DNA of 64,000 nt from Archangium sp. (lineage in GTDB: Bacteria > Myxococcota > Myxococcia > Myxococcales > Myxococcaceae), in NCBI GenBank assembly GCA_030695565.1, contig JAUYRZ010000131.1:1-64000 (forward strand), given 5' to 3'. Below the pieces are notes generated by a model that ran no database searches, was not told the DNA's origin, and saw nothing but the letters and a program-made list of their open reading frames with translations. The translations under genes were made by a program, and so were the position numbers. Position 1 is the stretch's first letter. The number at the start of each line of letters is the position of its first letter. Of the stretch, positions 34,377 to 43,036 are shown piece after piece.

Positions 34377-35435
34377 TCAGTAGATGAAGGGGATGATCTT
34401 GTGCGGCACGCGCTTCACGTACGCGGCCCACAACGGGCCGTACTTCGCTGCGCAGCGCAGGTCGTCGAAGTGCTGCCGGGGGAAGAGCAGCGCCACGTAG
34501 TAGAGCGGGTAGAGCCACGGCTCCCACGCGCCCGGGTAGCCGAGCGCCAGCGTGATGCCTGAGGCCATCAGCAGCTCGCCCAGGTAGTTGATGTGGCGCG
34601 AGAGCCCCCAGAAGCCGTTCACCAGCACGCGGCCTTCGAGCGCTTCGGGCGTGATGCCCAGGAACTTTCGCTTCGGGTCTTGCTTGAAGTGGAACTTCTG
34701 GAGGTTCGCTCCGCGCGCGAACGCCCAGCCCGTGAAGAAGAGCACCGCGCAGAGGATCAACGCGGGCACCGAGGTGTGCGGGTTGGGTTTCTCGGCCTGC
34801 GTCCACAGGCCGACGGCATAGAAGAACGGGTAGAAGGTGAGGCAACCCCAGCCGAGCTTGAAGCCGACTTTCTCCGCCATGAAGTCGTAGGTGTAGAGGT
34901 GCACCTCTTCGAAGTTCAGGTACTCGATGAGGAAGAAGCTGAAGAGCGCCGTCGAGACGAAGACGCCGGGTGAGGGGTCGTCGCGGTGCATCAGGAAGTG
35001 CGCGGCCGCGAAGGAGTAGAGGTTGAGCGCGAGCATGATCGCGCCGATGAGGTACAGCCACATCTTCGCGTCGAGCCGGCCGTTGAGGGCTTGCGGGTTG
35101 TCGAGGCGGCCCAGGTAGAAATCGGCGAACAGGTTCTTCACCTTCGGGGCGGGGAACACGATCGCCGCTGAGAAGAGGAGCCCCAGGCCGCAGGCGCTGG
35201 CGGCCATCTCCCAGCGGTGTGCGTAGAACGCGTCCCACGGCAGCAGGCCCGACCCGCAAGCGGCGGCCCATGCGGCGACCGAGAGGAAAAACACCCTGAG
35301 GCCATTGAGGTGGTACCTCAACGGCTTGTTGGTTTTCGGATCGATCACGTAGCCGTCGACCCAGCGGCCGGGCACGACGAGGTGGAGACCGAGGACGACG
35401 GCGTAGATGACGAGGACGTAGATGAGGCCAAGCAC
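34377..35435 (-). CDS. ERG4/ERG24-type sterol C-14/C-24 reductase
   Basis: 352 residues with about eight hydrophobic segments. The C-terminal block NGFWGLSRHINYLGELLM, then RQHFDDLRCAAKYGPLWAAY and PHKIIPFIY, is the conserved NADPH/sterol-binding region of delta-14 and delta-24 sterol reductases and lamin B receptor. It should reduce a sterol double bond in a membrane. Some myxobacteria make sterols, and this fits that pathway, but no oxidosqualene cyclase or other sterol gene is visible in the window, so substrate and double-bond position are open. It is divergent from the methyltransferase, with REP copy 4 in the intergenic space. Confidence 0.85.
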   Translation of the reverse strand: MLGLIYVLVIYAVVLGLHLVVPGRWVDGYVIDPKTNKPLRYHLNGLRVFFLSVAAWAAACGSGLLPWDAFYAHRWEMAASACGLGLLFSAAIVFPAPKVKNLFADFYLGRLDNPQALNGRLDAKMWLYLIGAIMLALNLYSFAAAHFLMHRDDPSPGVFVSTALFSFFLIEYLNFEEVHLYTYDFMAEKVGFKLGWGCLTFYPFFYAVGLWTQAEKPNPHTSVPALILCAVLFFTGWAFARGANLQKFHFKQDPKRKFLGITPEALEGRVLVNGFWGLSRHINYLGELLMASGITLALGYPGAWEPWLYPLYYVALLFPRQHFDDLRCAAKYGPLWAAYVKRVPHKIIPFIY

Positions 35436-35454
35436 GGGCGCGGACCTAGCACAG

Positions 35455-35575
35455 CCCTCTCCCCGGCCCTCTCCCCCTCCTTTTTGGTCACTCCGCCTCG
35501 GCGCTTCTTCCGCTCCGCTTCAGCTGCGCTCGCCCAGCGTTCCGCTGGACCGGCTGCGTGACAAGGGGAGAGGGG
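35455..35575. repeat. REP-like palindrome, copy 4, interrupted/nested
   Basis: The left arm CCCTCTCCCC recurs at 35455 and 35467, and the right arm GGGGAGAGGGG lies at 35565-35575. Inside, TTGGTCAC (35484-35491) pairs imperfectly with GTGACAA (35558-35564), so a longer nested hairpin can form. It sits between two divergent genes. The roughly 75-base core is not seen in the other copies. Confidence 0.65.
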
Positions 35576-35610
35576 AAGACAGGGGGGGGATTCTGAGCTA
35601 GCGCCCGCGC

Positions 35611-36783
35611 ATGGCCGTCCGCCTTCCCATTTTCGCGACCTGCACCCGCGGTACCGAGGTCTTCCTGGCCCAGGAGCTCGAGACCTTCGGCTGCAAGCGC
35701 ATCCGGCAAGACCGCGGCGGCGTGCGCTTCATGGCCGCGCTCGACGAGATCCTCCGCGTCTGCCTGCACTCCCGCATCGCCATGCGCGTGTTGTACCCCC
35801 TGGGAGAGTTCCAGTCGGTCGGCGCAGAAGGCCTCTACGAGGCCGCCCTCCAGGTGCCGTGGGAAGACTGGCTCACCCCCAAGATGACCTTCGCGGTCGA
35901 AGCCACGCTCAAAGACTCCGAGCACACGCACACCGGCTTCGTCGCGCTCAAGCTCAAGGACGCCATCGTCGATCGCCTGCGCCAGAAGTACGGCTCACGC
36001 CCCGACGTCGACAGCCACGATCCCACCGTCAGCGTGGTCGCTCACCTCGCCAAGACCACCCTCTCGCTCTCACTCGATCTCTGCGGTGAACCGCTCTTCA
36101 AGCGCGGCTACCGCATCAAGACCACCATCGCGCCAGTCAAAGAGACCCTCGCGGCCGCGCTGCTCATGGCCGCCGGCTACACCGGCGAAGAGCCGTTGGC
36201 CGACCCCATGTGCGGCTCGGGCACCCTGGTCATCGAAGGCGCGTGGATGGCGATGCGCCGCGCCCCCGGGCTCAAGCGTCACTTCGCCCTGGAGAACTGG
36301 CCGGAGTTCGCCGCCAAGGCCAGGCCCCTGCTCGACGACCTGCGCAAAGAAGCGATCTCCCAGCAACGCACGTTGCCCTTCCAACTCATCGCTCGCGACT
36401 ACGACGAAGACGCGCTGCTCGCGGTCAAACGCAACGTGGTCGCCGCCGGGCTCTCCACCGCGGTGAAGATCGAAGAAGCCGACGTGCTCAAGAGCGCGCC
36501 TCCGGAAGGCCCTGCGGGTCTGCTCATCACCAACCCGCCCTACGGCGAGCGCATCGGCGACGGCGGGCAGAAGGGCATGAAGTCGTTCTTCCACATGCTC
36601 GGAAAATCACTGGGAAAGTGGAATGGCTGGCGCATGGCCGTGCTGGCCGGCAACCCCGCCTTCGAGAGCGCTTTCGGCCGCCGGCCCAACAAGCGCACTG
36701 ACTTGTGGAACGGGCCCATCGAGTGCCAGCTGCTCCAGTATCCGGTGGTCACGCCTCGGGAGTATTCTTCGGAAAGTCCTTAA
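35611..36783 (+). CDS. THUMP-domain SAM-dependent RNA methyltransferase (RlmL N-domain-like)
   Basis: 390 residues. A THUMP RNA-binding region occupies about residues 60-165. The Rossmann methyltransferase follows: PLADPMCGSGTLVIEGAW (SAM motif, near 195), and the catalytic motif LLITNPPYGERIG (near 309), which is NPPY as in N2-guanine or N6-adenine methyltransferases. It corresponds to the N-terminal m2G domain of RlmL (YcbY) without the C-terminal RlmK part. The predicted target is 23S rRNA, but tRNA m2G cannot be excluded. The next gene starts one base after its stop. Confidence 0.85.
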   Translation: MAVRLPIFATCTRGTEVFLAQELETFGCKRIRQDRGGVRFMAALDEILRVCLHSRIAMRVLYPLGEFQSVGAEGLYEAALQVPWEDWLTPKMTFAVEATLKDSEHTHTGFVALKLKDAIVDRLRQKYGSRPDVDSHDPTVSVVAHLAKTTLSLSLDLCGEPLFKRGYRIKTTIAPVKETLAAALLMAAGYTGEEPLADPMCGSGTLVIEGAWMAMRRAPGLKRHFALENWPEFAAKARPLLDDLRKEAISQQRTLPFQLIARDYDEDALLAVKRNVVAAGLSTAVKIEEADVLKSAPPEGPAGLLITNPPYGERIGDGGQKGMKSFFHMLGKSLGKWNGWRMAVLAGNPAFESAFGRRPNKRTDLWNGPIECQLLQYPVVTPREYSSESP

Positions 36784-38415
36784 ATGACCGAAGTCACCAA
36801 CTCAGGCGAACACGAAGAGTCGACCACGGCCGAGGTGCATGCCGACGCTCTCGATCCGCTCATTGGTCAGACCATCGACGGCCGTTTCCGCATCGTCGAG
36901 GTCATCGGCAAAGGGGCGATGGGCAAGGTGTACCGGGCGGTGCAGTTGCCGCTCAACCGCGCGGTGGCCATCAAGCTGCTCGACTCGCGGTACGGCGCCG
37001 GAAAAGACGAGAGCTTCAAGCAGCGCTTCCTGGTCGAAGCCGCGCTCACCTCGAAGCTCAACCACCCCAACACGGTGCGGGTGCTCGACTACGGCAGCAC
37101 GCGTGACGGGCTGTTCTTTCTCGCCATGGAGTACCTCGACGGCGAGACGCTCGAGAAGCTGCTCACCAAGGGCGCGTTGCCCTGGCACCGCGTGCTCAGC
37201 ATCGGCCAGCAGATGGCGCGCGCGCTGCGAGAAGCGCACGAGCTGGGCGTGGTGCACCGCGATCTGAAGCCGGGCAACGTGGTGCTGCTCCACGCCGATG
37301 ACGACGCCGACTTCGTGAAGGTGCTCGACTTCGGCCTGGTGAAGTCGTTCGTCGAAGGCCACGAGCTCGAGGGCCGGGCGATCACCCAGCAGGGCATGCT
37401 GATGGGCAGCCCTCCGTACATGGCGCCGGAGCAGGGCGAGAAGAACCGCGCCGACCCGCGCAGCGACATCTACTCGCTGGGCACCATGCTGTTCGAGATG
37501 CTCACCGGCAAGCCCCCCTTCAGCGGTGGTGGCGCGCTCGAGGTGATCCTCAAACACGTGCACCAGCCGGTGCCCGCAATGGTCGCGCCTTCGAAGTTCG
37601 AGGCGGTGCCCGAGGCGCTGCAGTCGATCGTGATGCGGTGCCTGGCCAAGTCGCCGATGGACCGTTTCCAGTCGATGGATGAGCTGCTGCTCGCGCTGCA
37701 GGACGTCTCGGTGCCTTCGCGAAACGTCGAGCCTGAAGTGCAGCCGAAGACCGAAGCGTCGGTGCCTGTGACGCTGCCGCCGCCCGAGCCGGTGGTGATG
37801 CTGGCGCCCGCGCCGCAGCCGCGGGGGCCGTCGGTGCTGCTGGTCGGCGGGTTCTTCGTGGCAGCGGTGGCCGGCGTGCTGGGCACCTGGGCGGTCATGA
37901 AGCCCACGGCTCCGACCAAGCTCGTCTTCCACGTCGAGTCGACGCCCATGGGCGCGGACGTGGTGGTCGAAGGAAGGAAGCTGGGCGTGACGCCGATCGA
38001 TCTCGAGCAGGTGCTCGGTCAGGGCAATCGCGCGTCGCTCGAGCTGCGGCTGGAGAAGGAGGGCTTTGCTCCGGCCAACGTGCGGATCACCGGTGGGGGT
38101 GGGCGGCTCGAGGTGTCTCAGACGTTGAGTGCGCTTCCGGCTCCGGTAGCCAAGGCGGTAGCTGCTCCTTCTCCAGTTCCAGTTCCAGTTCCGGTTCCGG
38201 TTCCGGTTGTCGCTCCGGGTCCTGTTTCAGCCCCCGTGGTGACCAGCCCCTCACCCCGATCCTCTCCCGAAGGGAGAGGGAGCAAGAAGAAGAAGGTTTC
38301 AGCGCCTGTGCCGGCCGTCGATCCCGCCGCACCCCGCCCTGCTTCCAAGCTCGACGAGGAAGACGAGGCGGGGCCGGCCAGGAGTGAGCTGAAGCGGCCG
38401 ACCGCTCAGCCCTGA
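36784..38415 (+). CDS. Ser/Thr protein kinase with PEGA-like domain
   Basis: 543 residues. The kinase domain has GKGAMGKVYRA (about residue 41), AVAIKLL, VVHRDLKPGNV (about 157) and VLDFGLVKSF (about 182), all catalytic residues present. A Pro-rich linker leads to one membrane helix near 348-370 and a PEGA-like module (VESTPMGADVVVEG, about 384-450). The C-terminal part is low complexity: a PV repeat, then an in-frame REP-like element (TSPSPRSSPEGRGS, residues about 487-500), then Lys/Ala/Pro-rich sequence. Typical of the many myxobacterial Pkn sensor kinases; signal unknown. Confidence 0.92.
   Translation: MTEVTNSGEHEESTTAEVHADALDPLIGQTIDGRFRIVEVIGKGAMGKVYRAVQLPLNRAVAIKLLDSRYGAGKDESFKQRFLVEAALTSKLNHPNTVRVLDYGSTRDGLFFLAMEYLDGETLEKLLTKGALPWHRVLSIGQQMARALREAHELGVVHRDLKPGNVVLLHADDDADFVKVLDFGLVKSFVEGHELEGRAITQQGMLMGSPPYMAPEQGEKNRADPRSDIYSLGTMLFEMLTGKPPFSGGGALEVILKHVHQPVPAMVAPSKFEAVPEALQSIVMRCLAKSPMDRFQSMDELLLALQDVSVPSRNVEPEVQPKTEASVPVTLPPPEPVVMLAPAPQPRGPSVLLVGGFFVAAVAGVLGTWAVMKPTAPTKLVFHVESTPMGADVVVEGRKLGVTPIDLEQVLGQGNRASLELRLEKEGFAPANVRITGGGGRLEVSQTLSALPAPVAKAVAAPSPVPVPVPVPVPVVAPGPVSAPVVTSPSPRSSPEGRGSKKKKVSAPVPAVDPAAPRPASKLDEEDEAGPARSELKRPTAQP
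38173..38208 (+). repeat. Hexanucleotide tandem repeat in kinase gene
   Basis: Six tandem units: CCAGTT three times then CCGGTT three times, encoding PV repeats in the kinase tail. Such units can change copy number by slippage and vary linker length in steps of two residues. Confidence 0.85.
38247..38282 (+). repeat. REP-like palindrome, copy 5, inside kinase CDS
   Basis: CCTCTCCC (38261-38268) pairs with GGGAGAGG (38272-38279), preceded by CCCCTCACCCCGAT, the family consensus. It lies wholly in the kinase reading frame and is read without a stop as PSPRSSPEGRGS. Confidence 0.85.
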
Positions 38416-38422
38416 CCCGAAC

Positions 38423-38794
38423 TCAGGTGCACGAGCCGGTGCTGCTGGTGCAGCAGTATGACGAGCAGCTCGACGGGCGGCTGGCGAAGGCCGAACACGA
38501 CTGGGTCTTCTGATCGGCGATGCACTGATCGTGTTTGCCAGCCGAGTACGTCGAGCTGGTGCCACCCGGGCACGCGTTCTGCTCGCTGACCTGCTCACAG
38601 GTCTTCGACTCCTTGGTGTTGCAGTCGTTCTCGTTCTCGAAGTTCACCTGCACGTTGAGGCCACCGAGCGCGACGCAGGCGTAGAGGCGGCTGCAGTACG
38701 ACTTCTTCTCCTCGACGCAGCGTGTGTAGACCGGGTCAGGGGCGCAGGCAGACAGGCAGGCAGCAGCGGCGATCAACGCGAAGAGGCGGTTCAT
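38423..38794 (-). CDS. Small Cys-rich lipoprotein
   Basis: 123 residues from ATG 38794, with AAGGAG six bases upstream; the signal LIAAAACLSAC ends in a lipobox Cys. The mature part has about 13 further Cys, many in CxxxxxC pairs (YCSRLYAC, CSSYCC), suggesting a disulphide-rich surface protein. No family recognised. A longer frame to 39511 overlaps the divergent MYXO-CTERM gene and is rejected. Convergent with the kinase gene. Confidence 0.7.
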   Translation of the reverse strand: MNRLFALIAAAACLSACAPDPVYTRCVEEKKSYCSRLYACVALGGLNVQVNFENENDCNTKESKTCEQVSEQNACPGGTSSTYSAGKHDQCIADQKTQSCSAFASRPSSCSSYCCTSSTGSCT

Positions 38795-39040
38795 GAGAAC
38801 TCCTTGGAACGGGGGAATGCGGCAGGGAGTCATTGCACGAGGGTCCACGCTCGGATCGCGCATCTGCGAGTGGGGTGATTCCGTTACGAGTTTCAAGACT
38901 TCGAGTCTCCGCCGTGACGAACGAAGGGGGCCCAGATCTGGAGAGGCCCTCGGCAGGAATGGGCTCGACGCCCGCGGCCTGGCTGATGGAGCGAACCCAT
39001 CGCATTGAAGCGGCAGAGGCCCGTACACTGGAGCGTGTTC

Positions 39041-40837
39041 ATGAGCGCCCGGGTCTTCCTCCTCTGTTCGGTCCTGGCGTTGGGTGCCCGAGCGCAATCG
39101 CTCAGCCTCCAGGGGGCGCCGCTCACCCTGCGGCTGGGCGGAAGAACCCAGGGCGTGACCGTCGAACGGCGCGCTGCCAATGGCCTGCCCGTGACCAGCG
39201 GTAACACCATGGTGGTGGTCACCGCTCCGCCGGGTGGGGAGGTCTCGCTCGGCCCCGAACCGTTCTCGGCCTGGAGCCCGATGGTGACGGTGACCATTCT
39301 CCCGGGCAGCTCGCAGAGCCCGCCCGTCTTCCTTCGCAGCGGAAGGCGGGGCCTTGCGGACTGGAGCGCCATGGCCGCGGGCTCCACCTCGGCCGTGGCC
39401 ACGGTGGTGGTGCGCGACGACGCGCTGACCTGCGATCTCGAGAGCGGCACCAGCCTCGACACGGAGCTGCCGCCGGGGTGCTTCAACGTCTCCATCGCGC
39501 CCTACCCGCAATCATCGATGTCGATCTCGATGGCCGCCGCGCACCGCGGGAGCTTCGGCGTGCGGCTGATCGATGGCCAGTCTGCCCCGGGCAACGCCGC
39601 AGACACGGCGCTCTTCGACGACACCGCGCCGATGTTCGGCGACTTCCACGCGCGCAGCTGGGTCCGCGTGGTGGCGACCAATGGCATGGGCGCACCGATC
39701 ATCGCGCAGCTCACCAACGCGCAAGGGCAGAGCCCCTCACTCATCGACCTCAAACTTCGCCCGAACCTCGACCTGGTCATGGGCGGCTTCGGTGCAGACG
39801 CCGGCTACAGCGAATTCTCCGCGGACGCGGGGCTCAGCCTGGGCGCCTGGCACCTGCTCGAGTTCACGGTCACCGGCGCGGGGACCAGCGATGGTGGGCG
39901 CGCGGTCTGGCTCGACGGGCGGCTCGTGCTGGAGCAGCGCTCGGTCGACTTCTCGGGCCCCCGCATGTCGGTCGGCCGGCTGGCGGTGGGAGAGCCCTAC
40001 GCGGACGACCGCAGGTGGTTGGGGACGATCGACTTCGACGATGTTCGCAGCGCCGGCGTACCGCTCGCGAGCCGGCTCGAGGTGCAAGCCCCTGGTGCAG
40101 GATTTCTGGGTGAGTGCCTGCCGTTCGAAGTGCAGGCCCGCGCGAGCCTCGGCGGAGGGCTGGCATCGCTCGGCGAGTCGGCGCCCATCGAGTTGGACGC
40201 AGGCGGAGGGGCGAGCCTGTTCGTCGATCCGTCGTGCGCGGTGCCGGGCGATCAGGTGGTGATGCCGCCGGCCGCGTCGGTGACGTCGCTTTCCTTCCGC
40301 GCCACACAGCCCACCTTCGTCATCCTCGCGACCACGCCCGACCTGCTCTCAGGCTCACGAGGGGTCACGGTGCTCGCGCCGCCGCCCATGAGCATCGCGC
40401 CGTCACAGGCGCGGGTCAGGCCGGGCGAGGTGGTGGCGTTCTCCGTCGCGGGCGGCACCGGGCGGGGCCTGACCTTTCGAATGACGGCCAATCCTTCAGG
40501 GGGAAGCGTCGACTCGACGGGTCGCTACGTCGCCGGCACCACGACGGGGGGCATCGACGGTGTGGAAGCACGGGACTCCGCGGGTCAGACCGCGGTGGCC
40601 ACGGTCGATGTCTTCGCTGGCGACCCGGACGCGGGCGTTGCGGACGCGGGCGTTGCAGACGCGGGCGTTGCTGATGCGGGGTCTGAGGATGCGGGCGCAG
40701 AGGACGCGGGGTTCGCCCAGCCACCTCGTACGCTGGGAGTGGGCTGCGGCTGCTCCACGAGCAGTGCGCCCGCGCTCGGCCTCCTGCTCCTGGCCTTGAG
40801 TGCGTGGCGAAGGCGCGCATCGCCGATGACGCGCTGA
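39041..40837 (+). CDS. MYXO-CTERM surface protein with LamG-like domain
   Basis: 598 residues from ATG 39041 with GGAG eight bases upstream. A signal peptide (FLLCSVLALGARA) opens it. Around residues 170-330 a LamG/concanavalin-like sheet domain is suggested by GAWHLLEFTVTG and the W/L pattern. A DAG repeat linker (DAGVADAG...) precedes the C-terminus GVGCGCSTSS...LLLLALSAWRRR, which is a MYXO-CTERM-type sorting signal: a GCGC-type motif, a hydrophobic helix and a basic tail. It should be processed and anchored at the cell surface by the myxobacterial sorting machinery. Ligand unknown. Confidence 0.8.
   Translation: MSARVFLLCSVLALGARAQSLSLQGAPLTLRLGGRTQGVTVERRAANGLPVTSGNTMVVVTAPPGGEVSLGPEPFSAWSPMVTVTILPGSSQSPPVFLRSGRRGLADWSAMAAGSTSAVATVVVRDDALTCDLESGTSLDTELPPGCFNVSIAPYPQSSMSISMAAAHRGSFGVRLIDGQSAPGNAADTALFDDTAPMFGDFHARSWVRVVATNGMGAPIIAQLTNAQGQSPSLIDLKLRPNLDLVMGGFGADAGYSEFSADAGLSLGAWHLLEFTVTGAGTSDGGRAVWLDGRLVLEQRSVDFSGPRMSVGRLAVGEPYADDRRWLGTIDFDDVRSAGVPLASRLEVQAPGAGFLGECLPFEVQARASLGGGLASLGESAPIELDAGGGASLFVDPSCAVPGDQVVMPPAASVTSLSFRATQPTFVILATTPDLLSGSRGVTVLAPPPMSIAPSQARVRPGEVVAFSVAGGTGRGLTFRMTANPSGGSVDSTGRYVAGTTTGGIDGVEARDSAGQTAVATVDVFAGDPDAGVADAGVADAGVADAGSEDAGAEDAGFAQPPRTLGVGCGCSTSSAPALGLLLLALSAWRRRASPMTR
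40622..40711 (+). repeat. DAG(V) linker repeat in MYXO-CTERM gene
   Basis: About six DAG tripeptides in 30 codons (DPDAGVADAGVADAGVADAG), written with the near-identical unit GACGCGGGCGTTGC. Comparable linkers are present at about 25893-26000, 13400-13490 and 19473-19505 in unrelated exported proteins. Confidence 0.8.
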
Positions 40838-40885
40838 ACGCAAGAATCGTTCGCGGGCGCGCGCAATCGGGGCAGAGTTCCCGCC

Positions 40886-42412
40886 ATGCGCAGTGCAGTG
40901 CTCTTGTTGGTCCTCGCCACGCTGGGCTGTGCCACCACGAAGCGCGCCTCGCGGGCCGCGGAGTTCGCCCCGACGCCTGGCCGCGCGGGCCCGCTCGCTG
41001 AGCTCGAGAAGAACCTGCAAGACGCGCTGGGCGCAGATCGTTCGGGCTTCAAGCTGCTCGACGTGAACGAAGACGCGCTGCGCTGGCGGCTTGCCCTCAT
41101 CGACTCTGCGCAGCACTCGCTCGACCTCATGACGTTTCTCTGGTGGGGCGACGAAGCGGGCGACCTCATCCTCATGCGAGTCATCGCAGCGGCTGATCGC
41201 GGCGTGAAGGTGCGGCTGATCGTCGACGACATGACCACCATCGACGACGGCAAGAAGACCACCTTGCGCGACGTACCGAACGCCGCGGTGAACGCGCACC
41301 CCAACATCGAGCTGCGCGTTTTCAACCCGTGGAGCAACCGCGGCGCCCTCGGCCGCGCGGTGGAGTTCGTCGGTGACTTCACCAAGCTCAATCAGCGCAT
41401 GCACAACAAGGCGCTCATCGCCGACAACCACGCGGCCATCATGGGCGGCCGCAACCTCGGCAACGAGTACATGGGGCTCAACCCCACCTTCAACTTTCGC
41501 GACCTCGACGTGCTCACCGTCGGTCACGCCTCCCGCCAGATCTCCAGCGTGTTCGATCGGTACTGGAACAGCGACTGGGTCAGGCCTCAAGCCGAGCTCG
41601 ACGCCAACGGCACGCTCGAGACGCTGAAGGTGCACCGCGAGGCGCTGCTCAGACAACTCCAGGCGGCGACGACGCTGGAGCGGTTCCCACTCGAGGTGCA
41701 GGACTGGGCGAAGCAGCTGAGCGCTCTGGAGAAAGAACTCCACCCGGGCACCAGCCGCGTCATCACCGACACGCCTGACGCCGACAAGGTGACGCACTAC
41801 CTGCCCGAAGAAGTCGCCCAGCTCTGGTCGAGCGCGAAGACCGAGGTGCTCGTCACCAACGCGTACCTCATTCCCGACGAGATCTCTTTCTCGCGCACAC
41901 AGACGAACCTCCAGAAAGACGTGCGCTTCGTGATGCTCACCAACTCGTTGGCCTCGACCGACGCCGCGGGCGTGCACGCGCACTACACGCAGTGGCGGCC
42001 GCGCATGGTGGCGGGTGGCGTCGAGCTCTACGAGCTCAAGCAGGACGCCGCGATGCGGTCGCAGGTGGCCGACACGCACCCGGTCAAGTCGGGCTTCGTG
42101 GGGCTGCACGCCAAGGCGATGGTGATCGATCGCAAACGCGTGCTCATCGGCTCGATGAACCTCGACCCGCGCAGCTGGGTGCACAACAGCGAGATGGTGA
42201 TTCTGGTCGAGTGCCCTGAGCTGGGCGCCGAGCTGGCGCAGGTCATCGAGCGCGATCTCAAGCCGGAGAACGCCTGGAAGATCGAGCTCGACGCGCGGGG
42301 CGCCGTGAGGTGGGTGGCAGGCACCGAGACGCGCCACGAAGCGCCGGCGCGGGAAGAGGGTCAGCGCTTCGAGGAGAGCCTCAACCTGCTGCTGCCCGCC
42401 GACCTCTTCTAA
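40886..42412 (+). CDS. Phospholipase D family lipoprotein (ClsC-like)
   Basis: 508 residues with a lipoprotein signal (LVLATLGC). Two HKD motifs of the PLD superfamily are present: HNKALIADNHAAIMGGRN (about residues 172-190) and HAKAMVIDRKRVLIGS (about 409-425). The architecture resembles cardiolipin synthase C and other periplasmic phosphatidyltransferases. Because it is lipid-anchored in the envelope it probably acts on membrane phospholipids. Convergent with plsY, another phospholipid gene. Confidence 0.85.
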   Translation: MRSAVLLLVLATLGCATTKRASRAAEFAPTPGRAGPLAELEKNLQDALGADRSGFKLLDVNEDALRWRLALIDSAQHSLDLMTFLWWGDEAGDLILMRVIAAADRGVKVRLIVDDMTTIDDGKKTTLRDVPNAAVNAHPNIELRVFNPWSNRGALGRAVEFVGDFTKLNQRMHNKALIADNHAAIMGGRNLGNEYMGLNPTFNFRDLDVLTVGHASRQISSVFDRYWNSDWVRPQAELDANGTLETLKVHREALLRQLQAATTLERFPLEVQDWAKQLSALEKELHPGTSRVITDTPDADKVTHYLPEEVAQLWSSAKTEVLVTNAYLIPDEISFSRTQTNLQKDVRFVMLTNSLASTDAAGVHAHYTQWRPRMVAGGVELYELKQDAAMRSQVADTHPVKSGFVGLHAKAMVIDRKRVLIGSMNLDPRSWVHNSEMVILVECPELGAELAQVIERDLKPENAWKIELDARGAVRWVAGTETRHEAPAREEGQRFEESLNLLLPADLF

Positions 42413-42456
42413 AGCTCAACGTCGATCGAACATCGGCACGGGGCGAACATCACGCC

Positions 42457-43035
42457 TCAGACGCGGTTCTCGGTGCGCTTGAAGATGCGCTCGAGATTTC
42501 CGCGGTGGGTCCACAACATCGCCAGCAGCAGACCCACGCCGAGCAAGGAGTACTCCAGCGGCCGGCCGAGAAAAAAGCTGCTGATGATCGCGAGCAGCGC
42601 ACCGAGCAGTGAGCCGATCGAGCTGATGCGGGTGGTGGCGAGAATGATCACCCACGTGACGAAACCGATGAGCGCGGAGATCGGCAACAACACGAGCAGC
42701 ACCCCCAGCGCCGTGGCCACGCCCTTGCCTCCCTTGAACTTGAGCCAGACGGGGAAGACATGACCCAGGAAGGCGGCGGCGCCGATGGCCACGTGCAGCA
42801 GCGGGCTTTGAGGCGCGAGCCAGAGCCCCAGCAACACCGGCAACGAGCCCTTCGCGGCGTCGAGCAGCAACACCAGCGCGCCCAGTTTCTTGCCCGCCAC
42901 ACGCGCGACGTTGGTCGCGCCGATGTTGCCGCTGCCGGCCGCGCGCACGTCTTTGCCGGCGAAGAGCGAGGTGATGATCACCCCGAAAGGAATGGAGCCC
43001 GCGAGGTACCCGAGCGCGACGAGAAGCCAGAGCAT
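42457..43035 (-). CDS. plsY: Glycerol-3-phosphate acyltransferase PlsY
   Basis: 192 residues, family length. AGSIPFGVIITSLFAGKD, then GSGNIGATNVAR and FKGGKGVATALGVL are the diagnostic motifs, across five hydrophobic helices. PlsY transfers an acyl group from acyl-phosphate to glycerol-3-phosphate at the inner membrane, the first step of phospholipid synthesis. It starts one base after the stop of the DUF2752 gene, so the two are coupled. Confidence 0.95.
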   Translation of the reverse strand: MLWLLVALGYLAGSIPFGVIITSLFAGKDVRAAGSGNIGATNVARVAGKKLGALVLLLDAAKGSLPVLLGLWLAPQSPLLHVAIGAAAFLGHVFPVWLKFKGGKGVATALGVLLVLLPISALIGFVTWVIILATTRISSIGSLLGALLAIISSFFLGRPLEYSLLGVGLLLAMLWTHRGNLERIFKRTENRV

Positions 43036-43036
43036 G

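Noticed and set aside
36802-37932. Leftward ORF inside the kinase gene
   Set aside because: Antisense shadow; the rightward frame has all kinase motifs.
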